Source: Streptomyces sp. ADI96-02
GTDB lineage: Bacteria > Actinomycetota > Actinomycetes > Streptomycetales > Streptomycetaceae
NCBI RefSeq assembly: GCF_003846185.1
Contig: NZ_ML123034.1
Coordinates: forward strand, 4,950,382-4,983,448
DNA length: 33,067 bases
Direction: 5' to 3'
The translations under genes and the position numbers were made by a program. The notes below the pieces were generated by a model. That model had not been told where the DNA came from, did not search any database, and saw nothing but the letters and a program-made list of their open reading frames with translations. Shown one piece after another: positions 13,747-21,205 of this stretch (positions are counted from its first letter, which is position 1; every line of letters begins with the position of its first letter).

Positions 13747-15951
13747 GTGTCCTCGTTCGATGAACCTCTCAAGAAGCTGCTCGGCGGAGCCACCGCGAAG
13801 GTGATGGCCGAACACCTCGACCTGCACACGGTCGGTGATCTGCTGCACCACTACCCGCGCCGCTACGAGGAGCGCGGCAGGCTGACCGCGCTGGCCGAGC
13901 TCCCGCTGGACGAGCACGTCACGGTCGTCGCGCAGGTCGCGGACGCCCGGATCCTGATGTTCAACAACGGCCGGGGCAAGCGCCTGGAGGTCACCCTGAC
14001 CGACGGCAGCGGCCGGCTCCAGCTCGTCTTCTTCGGCCACGGCGTCCACAAGCCGCACAAGGAGCTGCTGCCGGGCCGCCAGGCGATGTTCGCCGGCAAG
14101 GTGTCCGTCTTCAACCGCAAGATGCAGCTGGCCCACCCCACGTACCAGCTGCTCGACGCCACCGACGCCGACGAGGCCACCGAGGCGGTCGACGCCTTCG
14201 CCGGACGGCTGCTGCCGATCTACCCCGCGTGCAAGCAGCTCGACTCCTGGCGGATCGCCAAGGCCGTGGACGCCGTGCTGCCGAGCGCGCGGGACGCCGT
14301 GGACCCGCTGCCCGCCTCCCTGCGCGAGGGGCGCGGCTTCACCCCGCTGCCCGAAGCCCTGCTCAAGGTGCACCGACCCCGGACGAAGGCGGACGTCGAG
14401 GACGCCCGCGCCCGGCTCAAGTGGGACGAGGCGTTCGTCCTCCAGGTCGCGCTGGCCCGCCGCCGCTACGCCGACACCCAGCTGCCCGCCGTCGCCCGCC
14501 GCGCCGTCCCCGGCGGCCTGCTCGACGCCTTCGACGCCGAGCTGCCGTTCACGCTCACCGAGGGCCAGCGCAAGGTCAGCGGGGAGATCTTCGACGACCT
14601 GGCCACCGAGCACCCGATGCACCGCCTCCTCCAGGGCGAGGTCGGCTCCGGGAAGACGATGGTGGCCCTGCGCGCCATGCTCACCGTGGTCGACGCGGGC
14701 GGCCAGGCCGCGATGCTCGCCCCCACCGAGGTCCTGGCCCAGCAGCACCACCGTTCCATCACCGAGATGATGGGCGAGCTGGCCGAGGGCGGCATGCTGG
14801 GCGGCCCAGAGCGGGGCACGAAGGTCGTCCTGCTCACCGGATCCATGGGCACGGCGGCCCGCCGCCAGGCCCTGCTCGACCTGGTCACCGGCGAGGCCGG
14901 GATCGTCATCGGCACCCACGCCCTCATCGAGGACAAGGTGCGCTTCCACGACCTCGGCCTGGTCGTCGTGGACGAGCAGCACCGCTTCGGCGTCGAGCAG
15001 CGCGACGCCCTGCGCTCCAAGGGGAAGCAGCCGCCGCACCTCCTCGTCATGACCGCCACCCCCATTCCCCGTACGGTCGCGATGACGGTCTTCGGCGACC
15101 TGGAGACCTCCGTCCTGGACCAGCTCCCGGCCGGCCGCTCCCCGATCGCCAGCCACGTCGTCCCCGCCAAGGACAAGCCGCACTTCCTCAGCCGCGCCTG
15201 GGAGCGCGTCCGCGAAGAAGTGGAGAACGGCCACCAGGCGTACGTCGTCTGCCCCCGCATCGGCGACGACGCGGAGGAGCCCGGCGGGAAGAAGAGGACG
15301 GCGAAGGACAAGGCCGCCGAGGAGGATCCGGAGAAACGGCCTCCGCTCGCCGTCCTGGAGGTCGCCGGCGAGCTGCGCGGGGGCCCGCTCGCCGGGCTGG
15401 GCGTCGAGGTGCTGCACGGGCGGATGCACCCCGACGAGAAGGACGACGTGATGCGCCGGTTCGCCGCGGGCGACGTCGACGTCCTGGTCGCCACCACCGT
15501 CATCGAGGTCGGCGTCAACGTCCCCAACGCCACCGCCATGGTGATCATGGACGCCGACCGGTTCGGCGTCTCCCAGCTCCACCAGCTGCGCGGCCGGGTC
15601 GGCCGCGGCTCCGCCCCGGGGCTGTGCCTGCTGGTCAGCGAGGCCCACGAGGCGAGCCCGGCCCGTGCCCGGCTCTCCGCCGTCGCCGCCACCCTCGACG
15701 GCTTCGAGCTCTCCCGCATCGACCTGGAGCAGCGCCGCGAGGGCGACGTCCTCGGCCAGGCCCAGTCCGGCGTGCGCTCCTCGCTGCGCATGCTCGCCGT
15801 CATCGACGACGAGGAGGTGATCGCCGCCGCCCGCGAGGAGGCCGTCGCGGTCGTCGCCGCCGACCCGGAGCTGGAGCACCTGCCTGAGCTGCGCACCGTG
15901 CTGGCGGCGCTGCTCGACAAGGACCGCGAGGAGTACCTGGACAAGGGGTGA
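13747..15951 (+). CDS. recG: ATP-dependent DNA helicase RecG
   Basis: A 734-aa branch-migration helicase that remodels stalled forks and Holliday junctions. It has an N-terminal wedge/OB domain (about 1-270), Walker A GEVGSGKT (297-304), the DEQH Walker B (409-412), MTATPIPRT, and C-terminal VIEVGVNVPNATAMVI and QLRGRVGRG. The GTG at 13747 gives VSSFDEPLKKLLGG, which aligns with the start of mycobacterial RecG as I recall it; ATG at 13738 is 3 codons upstream. A Lys/Glu-rich insert (about 510-533) interrupts the second helicase domain. Downstream is an inverted repeat at 15972-15990. Confidence 0.96.
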   Translation: MSSFDEPLKKLLGGATAKVMAEHLDLHTVGDLLHHYPRRYEERGRLTALAELPLDEHVTVVAQVADARILMFNNGRGKRLEVTLTDGSGRLQLVFFGHGVHKPHKELLPGRQAMFAGKVSVFNRKMQLAHPTYQLLDATDADEATEAVDAFAGRLLPIYPACKQLDSWRIAKAVDAVLPSARDAVDPLPASLREGRGFTPLPEALLKVHRPRTKADVEDARARLKWDEAFVLQVALARRRYADTQLPAVARRAVPGGLLDAFDAELPFTLTEGQRKVSGEIFDDLATEHPMHRLLQGEVGSGKTMVALRAMLTVVDAGGQAAMLAPTEVLAQQHHRSITEMMGELAEGGMLGGPERGTKVVLLTGSMGTAARRQALLDLVTGEAGIVIGTHALIEDKVRFHDLGLVVVDEQHRFGVEQRDALRSKGKQPPHLLVMTATPIPRTVAMTVFGDLETSVLDQLPAGRSPIASHVVPAKDKPHFLSRAWERVREEVENGHQAYVVCPRIGDDAEEPGGKKRTAKDKAAEEDPEKRPPLAVLEVAGELRGGPLAGLGVEVLHGRMHPDEKDDVMRRFAAGDVDVLVATTVIEVGVNVPNATAMVIMDADRFGVSQLHQLRGRVGRGSAPGLCLLVSEAHEASPARARLSAVAATLDGFELSRIDLEQRREGDVLGQAQSGVRSSLRMLAVIDDEEVIAAAREEAVAVVAADPELEHLPELRTVLAALLDKDREEYLDKG

Positions 15952-15971
15952 GCCCAGCGGCGCGGGGGAGA

Positions 15972-15990
15972 GGCGGACGGGCCGTCCGCC
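15972..15990 (+). terminator. GC-rich inverted repeat after recG
   Basis: GGCGGACGG (15972-15980) and CCGTCCGCC (15982-15990) are perfect arms around one base; a realistic RNA hairpin has a 7-bp stem and a 5-nt loop. It lies 20 nt past the recG stop. No T tract. Confidence 0.55.
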
Positions 15991-16099
15991 GCCCGACGCC
16001 ATATCGTGGACGCACGGCCCCGCGCCGTCCCGCGCGCCGCCCCCGGCCGGGCCCCTCCCGGCCCTCCGCCCGCCCCACGACCCCGAGGACCCGACACCC

Positions 16100-16684
16100 A
16101 TGACCCGCGTGATCGCCGGCTCGGCCGGCGGACGCCGCCTGGCCGTCCCGCCCGGCACCGGCACCCGCCCCACCTCCGACCGCGCGCGCGAGGGCCTGTT
16201 CTCCACCTGGGAGGCGCTCCTCGGCACCCTGGACGGGGCCAGGGTCGCCGACCTGTACGCGGGCTCCGGCGCCGTCGGCCTCGAAGCGCTCTCCCGCGGC
16301 GCGGCCCACGCCCTGCTGGTCGAGGCCGACCAGAAGGCGGTCCGCACGGTCCGCGACAACGTCCGCACGCTGGGCCTGCCCGGCGCCGAGGTGCGCACCG
16401 GCAAAGCGGAGCAGATCACGACAGGTCCGGCGCCCTCGGAGCCGTACAGCGTCGTCTTCCTGGACCCTCCCTACGCCGTCACCGACGACGATCTTCGCGA
16501 GATCCTGCTCACACTCCGTGCTCAGGGGTGGCTCACCGGCGATGCGCTCGTCACGGTGGAACGCAGCACCCGGGGCGGAGAATTCGGCTGGCCGGCCGGA
16601 TTCGAGCCACTGCGGTCCCGTCGCTACGGCGAGGGAACGCTTTGGTACGGTCGCGCCGCCGCTACGTGCGAAGACGCACGATGA
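16100..16684 (+). CDS. rsmD: 16S rRNA (guanine966-N2)-methyltransferase RsmD
   Basis: A 194-aa SAM-dependent methyltransferase for m2G966 of 16S rRNA. The SAM-binding motif DLYAGSGAVGLEALSRGA is near residues 51-68, and the catalytic N6/N2-type motif DPPY follows (VFLDPPYAV, about 120-128). The N-terminal MTRVIAGSAGGRRLAVPPG is typical. The ATG follows GAGGA (16085-16089). Its stop overlaps an ATG (ATGA), and coaD begins 27 nt downstream. From memory, rsmD-coaD is a frequent bacterial pair. Confidence 0.94.
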   Translation: MTRVIAGSAGGRRLAVPPGTGTRPTSDRAREGLFSTWEALLGTLDGARVADLYAGSGAVGLEALSRGAAHALLVEADQKAVRTVRDNVRTLGLPGAEVRTGKAEQITTGPAPSEPYSVVFLDPPYAVTDDDLREILLTLRAQGWLTGDALVTVERSTRGGEFGWPAGFEPLRSRRYGEGTLWYGRAAATCEDAR

Positions 16685-16710
16685 CCGGTCCGGAGAGCGA
16701 GGGAATCACT

Positions 16711-17190
16711 GTGCGCCGCGCCGTCTGTCCGGGGTCGTTCGACCCCATCACCAACGGGCATCTCGACATCATTGGCCGAGCCTCGAAGCTGTACGACGTC
16801 GTGCACGTCGCGGTGATGATCAACCAGTCCAAGAAGGGGCTGTTCACCGTGGACGAGCGGATCGACCTGATCCGCCGGGTGACCGCCGACTTCGGCAACG
16901 TCGAGGTGGAGTCCTTCCACGGCCTGCTGGTCGACTTCTGCAAGCAGCGGGAGATCCCGGCGATCGTGAAGGGCCTGCGGGCCGTCAGCGACTTCGACTA
17001 CGAGCTCCAGATGGCCCAGATGAACAACGGCCTCTCCGGCGTCGAGACGCTCTTCGTGCCGACCAACCCGACGTACAGCTTCCTGTCCTCCTCGCTGGTC
17101 AAGGAGGTGGCGACGTGGGGCGGCGACGTCTCGCACCTGCTGCCTCCGGAGGTCCACGAAGCGCTCATACGGCGTCTGGGCGAGCGCTGA
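16711..17190 (+). CDS. coaD: Phosphopantetheine adenylyltransferase
   Basis: A 159-aa enzyme that transfers AMP from ATP to 4'-phosphopantetheine, the penultimate step in coenzyme A synthesis. Motifs: PGSFDPITNGHLDII (T/HxGH nucleotide motif), KGLRAVSDFDYELQMA and the C-terminal SFLSSSLVKEVA. The GTG at 16711 follows GAGGGAA by 7 nt and gives exactly the length of E. coli CoaD (159 aa); the ATG at 16681, which overlaps the rsmD stop, would add ten atypical residues. Confidence 0.96.
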   Translation: MRRAVCPGSFDPITNGHLDIIGRASKLYDVVHVAVMINQSKKGLFTVDERIDLIRRVTADFGNVEVESFHGLLVDFCKQREIPAIVKGLRAVSDFDYELQMAQMNNGLSGVETLFVPTNPTYSFLSSSLVKEVATWGGDVSHLLPPEVHEALIRRLGER

Positions 17191-17237
17191 GGCGCTGACC
17201 TCCCGTCACCAGGTGTCGGACGGCGGCGGAGTGGCCT

Positions 17238-17243
17238 TACAGT
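17238..17243 (+). promoter_or_regulatory. Candidate -10 box upstream of the coiled-coil gene
   Basis: TACAGT lies 46 nt before the GTG at 17290, in the gap after coaD. A leader of about 40 nt is predicted. No convincing -35. Confidence 0.35.
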
Positions 17244-17289
17244 CGTCCCGTCCGTCTCCAACAGAGCAGCAGAGAGTGGCGAGCACACG

Positions 17290-18399
17290 GTGGACGTGCA
17301 GAAGAAGCTCGACGAGATCGTCGAAGCGGTCGGGAACGCCCGCGCCATGCCCATGTCGGCCTCGTGCGTGGTCAACCGCGCCGAACTGCTCGCCATGCTC
17401 GACGAGGTGCGCCAGGCCCTGCCCGGCTCGCTCGCCCACGCCGAGGAGCTGATCGGCGGCCGGGAGCAGCTCGTCGAGCAGGCCCGCCAGGAGGCCGAGC
17501 GGATCATCCAGTCCGCCCACGCCCAGCGCGGCTCCCTGATCTCCGACACCGAGGTCGCCCGCCGGTCGCAGAGCGAGGCGGACCGGATCCTCTCCGAGGC
17601 CCGCCGTGAGGCCGACGAGGTCCGGGCCGAGGCCGACGACTACGTCGACAGCAAGCTCGCCAACTTCGAGGTCGTCCTCACCAAGACCATCGGCTCCGTG
17701 GACCGGGGCCGCGAGAAGCTGCTCGGTCGCGGTCAGGGCCTGGACGAGCAGGGCTACCAGGACCCCGACTTCGCCGACGCCCCCGAGCGCAGCGCCGACC
17801 CCGAGACGCTCCGCCGGCGCGCCGACGACTACGTGGACACCAAGCTCGGCGCGTTCGAGGCGGTGCTCGCCAAGACCCTGGAGGCGGTCGGCCGGGGCCG
17901 GCAGAAGCTGCACGGCCGGGTCGCCACCGACGACCTCGGCGCGCACATCGCGGCCCAGGACGCCGCCGCCGGCCAGGGCCACACCAGCGACGCGGACTAC
18001 CTCGCCGGCCTCGCCGAGATCGCGGCCCCCCCGCCGCGGCAGCCCCAGCCCCAGCCCCCGTCCCAGCAGCCGCACTACCCGGCGCAGCCGCCGGCCGAGC
18101 CGCAGTACGCTCCGGCGGCCTACGGCTACCAGGAGCAGCCGCCCCAGCCCGCCGTCCCGGACGCCTACGGCTACCAGCAGCAGGGCGACCCGTACGCCGC
18201 CTACCAGCAGCAGCCGGCGTACGACGCGAACGGCTATCCGGTCCAGCCGGGGCAGGACTACGGCTGGCAGCAGCCCCAGGCGCAGCCCCAGCCCCAGGCG
18301 CAGGCCCAGCAGGGCGAGAGCGCGCTGGAGGAGACCAGCCTCTTCGACACCAGCATGATCGACCTGGACCAGCTGCGCCGCTACGAGCAGGGCCGCTGA
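17290..18399 (+). CDS. DivIVA-like coiled-coil protein with internal duplication and Pro/Gln/Tyr-rich tail
   Basis: A 369-aa protein. Residues 1-110 begin MDVQKKLDEIVEAV and continue into a long Glu/Arg/Ala coiled coil. A 33-residue unit occurs twice: 115-147 (ADDYVDSKLANFEVVL...) and 178-210 (ADDYVDTKLGAFEAVL...), near-identical in sequence. Residues about 247-345 are low-complexity Pro/Gln/Tyr/Ala. The C-terminus, SLFDTSMIDLDQLRRYEQGR, looks conserved. It resembles annotated DivIVA-domain or ATP synthase b-like proteins of Streptomyces (SCO5569 from memory), so a scaffold or membrane-curvature role is plausible but unproven. No transmembrane segment. The GTG start has AGAGAGTGG upstream at a longer distance than usual. 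Confidence 0.85.
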   Translation: MDVQKKLDEIVEAVGNARAMPMSASCVVNRAELLAMLDEVRQALPGSLAHAEELIGGREQLVEQARQEAERIIQSAHAQRGSLISDTEVARRSQSEADRILSEARREADEVRAEADDYVDSKLANFEVVLTKTIGSVDRGREKLLGRGQGLDEQGYQDPDFADAPERSADPETLRRRADDYVDTKLGAFEAVLAKTLEAVGRGRQKLHGRVATDDLGAHIAAQDAAAGQGHTSDADYLAGLAEIAAPPPRQPQPQPPSQQPHYPAQPPAEPQYAPAAYGYQEQPPQPAVPDAYGYQQQGDPYAAYQQQPAYDANGYPVQPGQDYGWQQPQAQPQPQAQAQQGESALEETSLFDTSMIDLDQLRRYEQGR

Positions 18400-18426
18400 C
18401 CTTCGGACGGGGGGTTCCGCACCGGA

Positions 18427-18456
18427 TTGGGTGCTGAGCGGTACGTCAAGTATCCT
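18427..18456 (+). promoter_or_regulatory. Promoter of the DUF177-rpmF-rnc-mutM operon
   Basis: TTGGGT (18427-18432) and TATCCT (18451-18456) are separated by 18 bp. Predicted start is near 18463, about 12 nt before the ATG at 18475. Confidence 0.55.
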
Positions 18457-18474
18457 GAATCCTCGATCGCGCGT

Positions 18475-19209
18475 ATGTCCGCGATCCCGGCTGCCCGTTT
18501 CGACTCCGGACCGGGCAGGCCCTCCCTGTGCAGTACGCATCTGATTCGAAAGCGGGAAACAGCCCTGAACGGCCACCTCGACCACCGCAACCCCCTCGTG
18601 TTCGATACGCACGAGCTGGGTCGGCGTCCCGGTGCCCTGAAGCGGCTGACCCGCTCGGTGGACGCACCCGGTTCGCCGGTTCTCGGTATCGACGGCGTCA
18701 TCGGCGTGCCGGAAGGCGCGCCCGTGGAGCTGGACCTCCGCCTCGAATCGGTCATGGAAGGGGTGCTCGTCACCGGCACCGCCCGTGCGACCGCCGAGGG
18801 GGAGTGCGTAAGGTGTCTGGAGCCGCTGACCGTAGAGGTCGACGCGGATTTCCAGGAGATGTTCTCGTACCCTGACGCCGATGACCGGGGCCGCAGCAGT
18901 GCGGACCCGGCCGACGACGCCGAGGACGACGAGGACAGGTTCTTCCTCGAGGACGGTTTGTTCGACCTCGAGTCAGTGCTGCGTGACGCGGTAGTGCTCG
19001 CACTGCCCATGCAGCCGGTGTGCAAGGAGACCTGCGCCGGCCTGTGTTCCGAATGCGGAATCAGGCTGGACGAGAACCCGGGCCACCACCACGACGCCCT
19101 CGACATTCGTTGGGCGGCACTGCAAGGACTCGCCGAGACCGTTCAGGACGGCGAGAAGGACAACATGGGCGGCGCCGAAGCAGGCGTCGACGAGAAGCAG
19201 GAGAAGTAG
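18475..19209 (+). CDS. DUF177 (YceD-family) protein
   Basis: A protein of up to 244 aa. The conserved part begins near residue 31 (LNGHLDHRNPLVFDTHELGRRPG). DUF177 features follow: GTARATAEGECVRCLEPL and a later cysteine-rich motif (CKETCAGLCSECG), plus an acidic stretch (DDAEDDEDRF). In E. coli and plants YceD acts with rpmF in 23S rRNA or ribosome maturation; the neighbour here is rpmF. The start is uncertain: ATG 18475 lies just after the predicted transcription start, but homologs begin near the CTG at 18565, which follows GCGGGAAAC. The long N-terminus may be untranslated. Confidence 0.85.
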   Translation: MSAIPAARFDSGPGRPSLCSTHLIRKRETALNGHLDHRNPLVFDTHELGRRPGALKRLTRSVDAPGSPVLGIDGVIGVPEGAPVELDLRLESVMEGVLVTGTARATAEGECVRCLEPLTVEVDADFQEMFSYPDADDRGRSSADPADDAEDDEDRFFLEDGLFDLESVLRDAVVLALPMQPVCKETCAGLCSECGIRLDENPGHHHDALDIRWAALQGLAETVQDGEKDNMGGAEAGVDEKQEK

Positions 19210-19211
19210 CC

Positions 19212-19385
19212 GTGGCTGTTCCGAAGCGGAAGATGTCGCGCAGCAACACGCGCCACCGCCGGTCGCAGTGGAAGGCTGCGGTCCCCACCCTGGTTTCGTG
19301 CGAGCGTTGCCAGGAGCCGAAGCTCCAGCACATTGCGTGCCCGAGCTGCGGCACCTACAACAAGCGCCAGGTCCTCGAGGTCTGA
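19212..19385 (+). CDS. rpmF: 50S ribosomal protein L32
   Basis: A 57-aa protein starting MAVPKRKMSRSNTRHRRSQW. Cys30/Cys33 and Cys43/Cys46 form a zinc ribbon (CERC...CPSC). The GTG lies 2 nt after the DUF177 stop, preceded by AGGAGAAG inside that gene, so the two are translationally coupled. Confidence 0.97.
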   Translation: MAVPKRKMSRSNTRHRRSQWKAAVPTLVSCERCQEPKLQHIACPSCGTYNKRQVLEV

Positions 19386-19404
19386 GCGGCTGGTGAGAGG
19401 CCCG

Positions 19405-20229
19405 ATGTCTGAGTTGTCCAGCGCCAAGAAGCAGGCAGACAACGTCAACACAGCCTCGTCCCACACGCTTCTGGAAGGGCGGCTCGGGTATCACCTCGAG
19501 TCCGCCCTTCTGGTGCGTGCGCTGACCCACCGTTCGTACGCGTACGAGAACGGCGGCCTGCCCACCAACGAGCGGCTCGAATTCCTCGGGGATTCGGTGC
19601 TCGGCCTGGTGGTCACGGACACGCTGTACCGCACCCACCCCGACCTGCCCGAAGGCCAGCTGGCCAAGTTGCGGGCCGCGGTGGTCAACTCGCGTGCGCT
19701 GGCGGAAGTGGGCCGCGGCCTCGAACTCGGCTCCTTCATCCGGCTCGGCCGTGGTGAAGAGGGCACGGGAGGCCGGGACAAGGCGTCCATCCTCGCCGAC
19801 ACCCTGGAAGCGGTGATCGGTGCGGTCTATCTCGATCAGGGCCTCAGCGCGGCCTCGGAGCTGGTCCACCGGCTCTTCGACCCGCTGATCGACAGGTCCT
19901 CGAACCTCGGAGCCGGCCTGGACTGGAAGACCAGCCTCCAGGAGCTCACCGCGAGCGAGAGCCTCGGCGTACCCGAGTACCTCGTCACGGAGACCGGCCC
20001 GGACCACGAGAAGACCTTCACTGCTGCTGCTCGCGTCGGTGGTGTCTCGTACGGCACCGGCACCGGCCGTAGCAAGAAGGAAGCGGAGCAGCAGGCGGCG
20101 GAGTCCGCATGGCGCGAGATCAGCGCCGCCGCGCAGGCACGGCAGGCCGCGGAGGAGTCCGCGGCCGACGGAGGGGCCGCCGACACCCCTGCCGAACCGT
20201 CGCCGAGCACGGGCGTCGCTCCTGCCTGA
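19405..20229 (+). CDS. rnc: Ribonuclease III (AbsB)
   Basis: A 274-aa double-strand-specific endoribonuclease. The signature NERLEFLGDSVL is at about 55-66, followed by the C-terminal double-stranded RNA-binding domain (DWKTSLQELTASESLG onward). The tail after it (about 235-274) is Ala/Glu-rich. Known: in S. coelicolor RNase III (AbsB) is needed for antibiotic production and cleaves stem-loops in its own polycistronic transcript. The start ATG at 19405 has AGAGG 4 nt upstream; GTG at 19393 is in frame. The gene lies 19 nt after rpmF, in one operon with DUF177. Confidence 0.95.
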   Translation: MSELSSAKKQADNVNTASSHTLLEGRLGYHLESALLVRALTHRSYAYENGGLPTNERLEFLGDSVLGLVVTDTLYRTHPDLPEGQLAKLRAAVVNSRALAEVGRGLELGSFIRLGRGEEGTGGRDKASILADTLEAVIGAVYLDQGLSAASELVHRLFDPLIDRSSNLGAGLDWKTSLQELTASESLGVPEYLVTETGPDHEKTFTAAARVGGVSYGTGTGRSKKEAEQQAAESAWREISAAAQARQAAEESAADGGAADTPAEPSPSTGVAPA

Positions 20230-20236
20230 AGCGATC

Positions 20237-20286
20237 GGGAACCCCTCGGCGCCTGGGACACGACCCAGCGCGCCGGGGGGTTTCCC
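20237..20286 (+). promoter_or_regulatory. Long hairpin between rnc and mutM
   Basis: Nested stems: GGGAACCCC (20237-20245) with GGGGTTTCCC (20277-20286, one bulged T), CGGCGC (20247-20252) with GCGCCG (20270-20275), and CTGGG (20253-20257) with CCCAG (20264-20268), around a 6-nt loop. About 20 bp pair. It begins 7 nt after the rnc stop. It could terminate the operon before mutM or be a substrate for RNase III itself. Confidence 0.7.
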
Positions 20287-20340
20287 GTCCCCGGAAGCAG
20301 GTCCCCCGCTTCCGTACCACCGTTCACACAGGAGTGCATC

Positions 20341-21201
20341 GTGCCCGAGCTGCCCGAGGTAGAAGTCGTCCGCCGGGGCCTGGAGCGCTGGGTCAGCGGC
20401 CGGACCGTCACCGAGGTGGAGGTCCTGCACCCGCGCTCGGTCCGCCGTCACCTCGCGGGCGGTGTGGACTTCGCGGCCCGGCTGCGGGGCGCCCGCTTCG
20501 GGGCGGCTATGCGCCGCGGCAAGTACCTCTGGGTGCCGATCGACGAGGCCGCCTCCTCGATGCTCGGCCACCTCGGCATGAGCGGCCAGTTGCTGGTCCA
20601 GCCGGTGGACGCGCCGGACGAGAAGCACCTGCGGATCCGGATGAGGTTCGACGACGCGCTCGGGACCGAGCTGCGCTTCGTCGACCAGCGCACCTTCGGC
20701 GGACTCTCGCTCCACGACACCACCCCGGACGGGCTGCCCGACACGATCGCGCACATCGCCCGGGACCCGCTGGACCCGCTCTTCGACGACGCCGCCTTCC
20801 ACACCGCGCTGCGACTGCGCCGGACGACCGTCAAGCGCGCCCTGCTCGACCAGTCGCTGATCAGCGGCGTCGGCAACATCTACGCGGACGAGGCGCTGTG
20901 GCGCGCCAAACTGCACTACGACCGGCCGACCGCGACGCTGACCCGCCCGAAGTCGGCCGAGCTGCTGGGCCACGTCCGGGACGTGATGAACGCGGCGCTG
21001 GCCCAGGGCGGCACCAGTTTCGACAGCCTCTACGTCAACGTGAACGGCGAGTCCGGCTACTTCGACCGGTCGCTCGACGCGTACGGCCGGGAGGGCGAAC
21101 CGTGCCGCCGGTGCGGTACGCCCATGGTGCGGCGGGCCTGGATGAACCGCTCCAGCTACTTCTGCCCGCGCTGCCAGCGGGTGCCGCGCGCCTCGTCGTG
21201 A
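20341..21201 (+). CDS. mutM: Formamidopyrimidine-DNA glycosylase
   Basis: A 286-aa bifunctional glycosylase/AP lyase that removes 8-oxoguanine and formamidopyrimidines. The catalytic Pro2 and Glu3 are present (PELPEVEVV), as are Lys61 in RRGKYLWVP, the helix-two-turn-helix region and the C-terminal zinc finger (Cys255/Cys258 and Cys275/Cys278). GTG start with GGAG upstream. It ends 4 bp from the convergent CAP-domain gene, with no terminator between. It probably shares the rnc operon, subject to the hairpin at 20237. Confidence 0.96.
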   Translation: MPELPEVEVVRRGLERWVSGRTVTEVEVLHPRSVRRHLAGGVDFAARLRGARFGAAMRRGKYLWVPIDEAASSMLGHLGMSGQLLVQPVDAPDEKHLRIRMRFDDALGTELRFVDQRTFGGLSLHDTTPDGLPDTIAHIARDPLDPLFDDAAFHTALRLRRTTVKRALLDQSLISGVGNIYADEALWRAKLHYDRPTATLTRPKSAELLGHVRDVMNAALAQGGTSFDSLYVNVNGESGYFDRSLDAYGREGEPCRRCGTPMVRRAWMNRSSYFCPRCQRVPRASS

Positions 21202-21205
21202 CCGG

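Noticed and set aside
12030..13829. 599-aa minus-strand frame across the FakA-like gene
   Set aside because: Shadow of the DhaL gene; composition Gly/Ala/Arg-rich without motifs.
13720..16419. 899-aa minus-strand reading frame opposite recG
   Set aside because: It is a shadow of a GC-rich gene: recG on the other strand has all family motifs, while this frame has none and spans several genes.
16681..16713. ATG at 16681 overlapping the rsmD stop as the coaD start
   Set aside because: The GTG at 16711 has a good Shine-Dalgarno and gives the exact family length.
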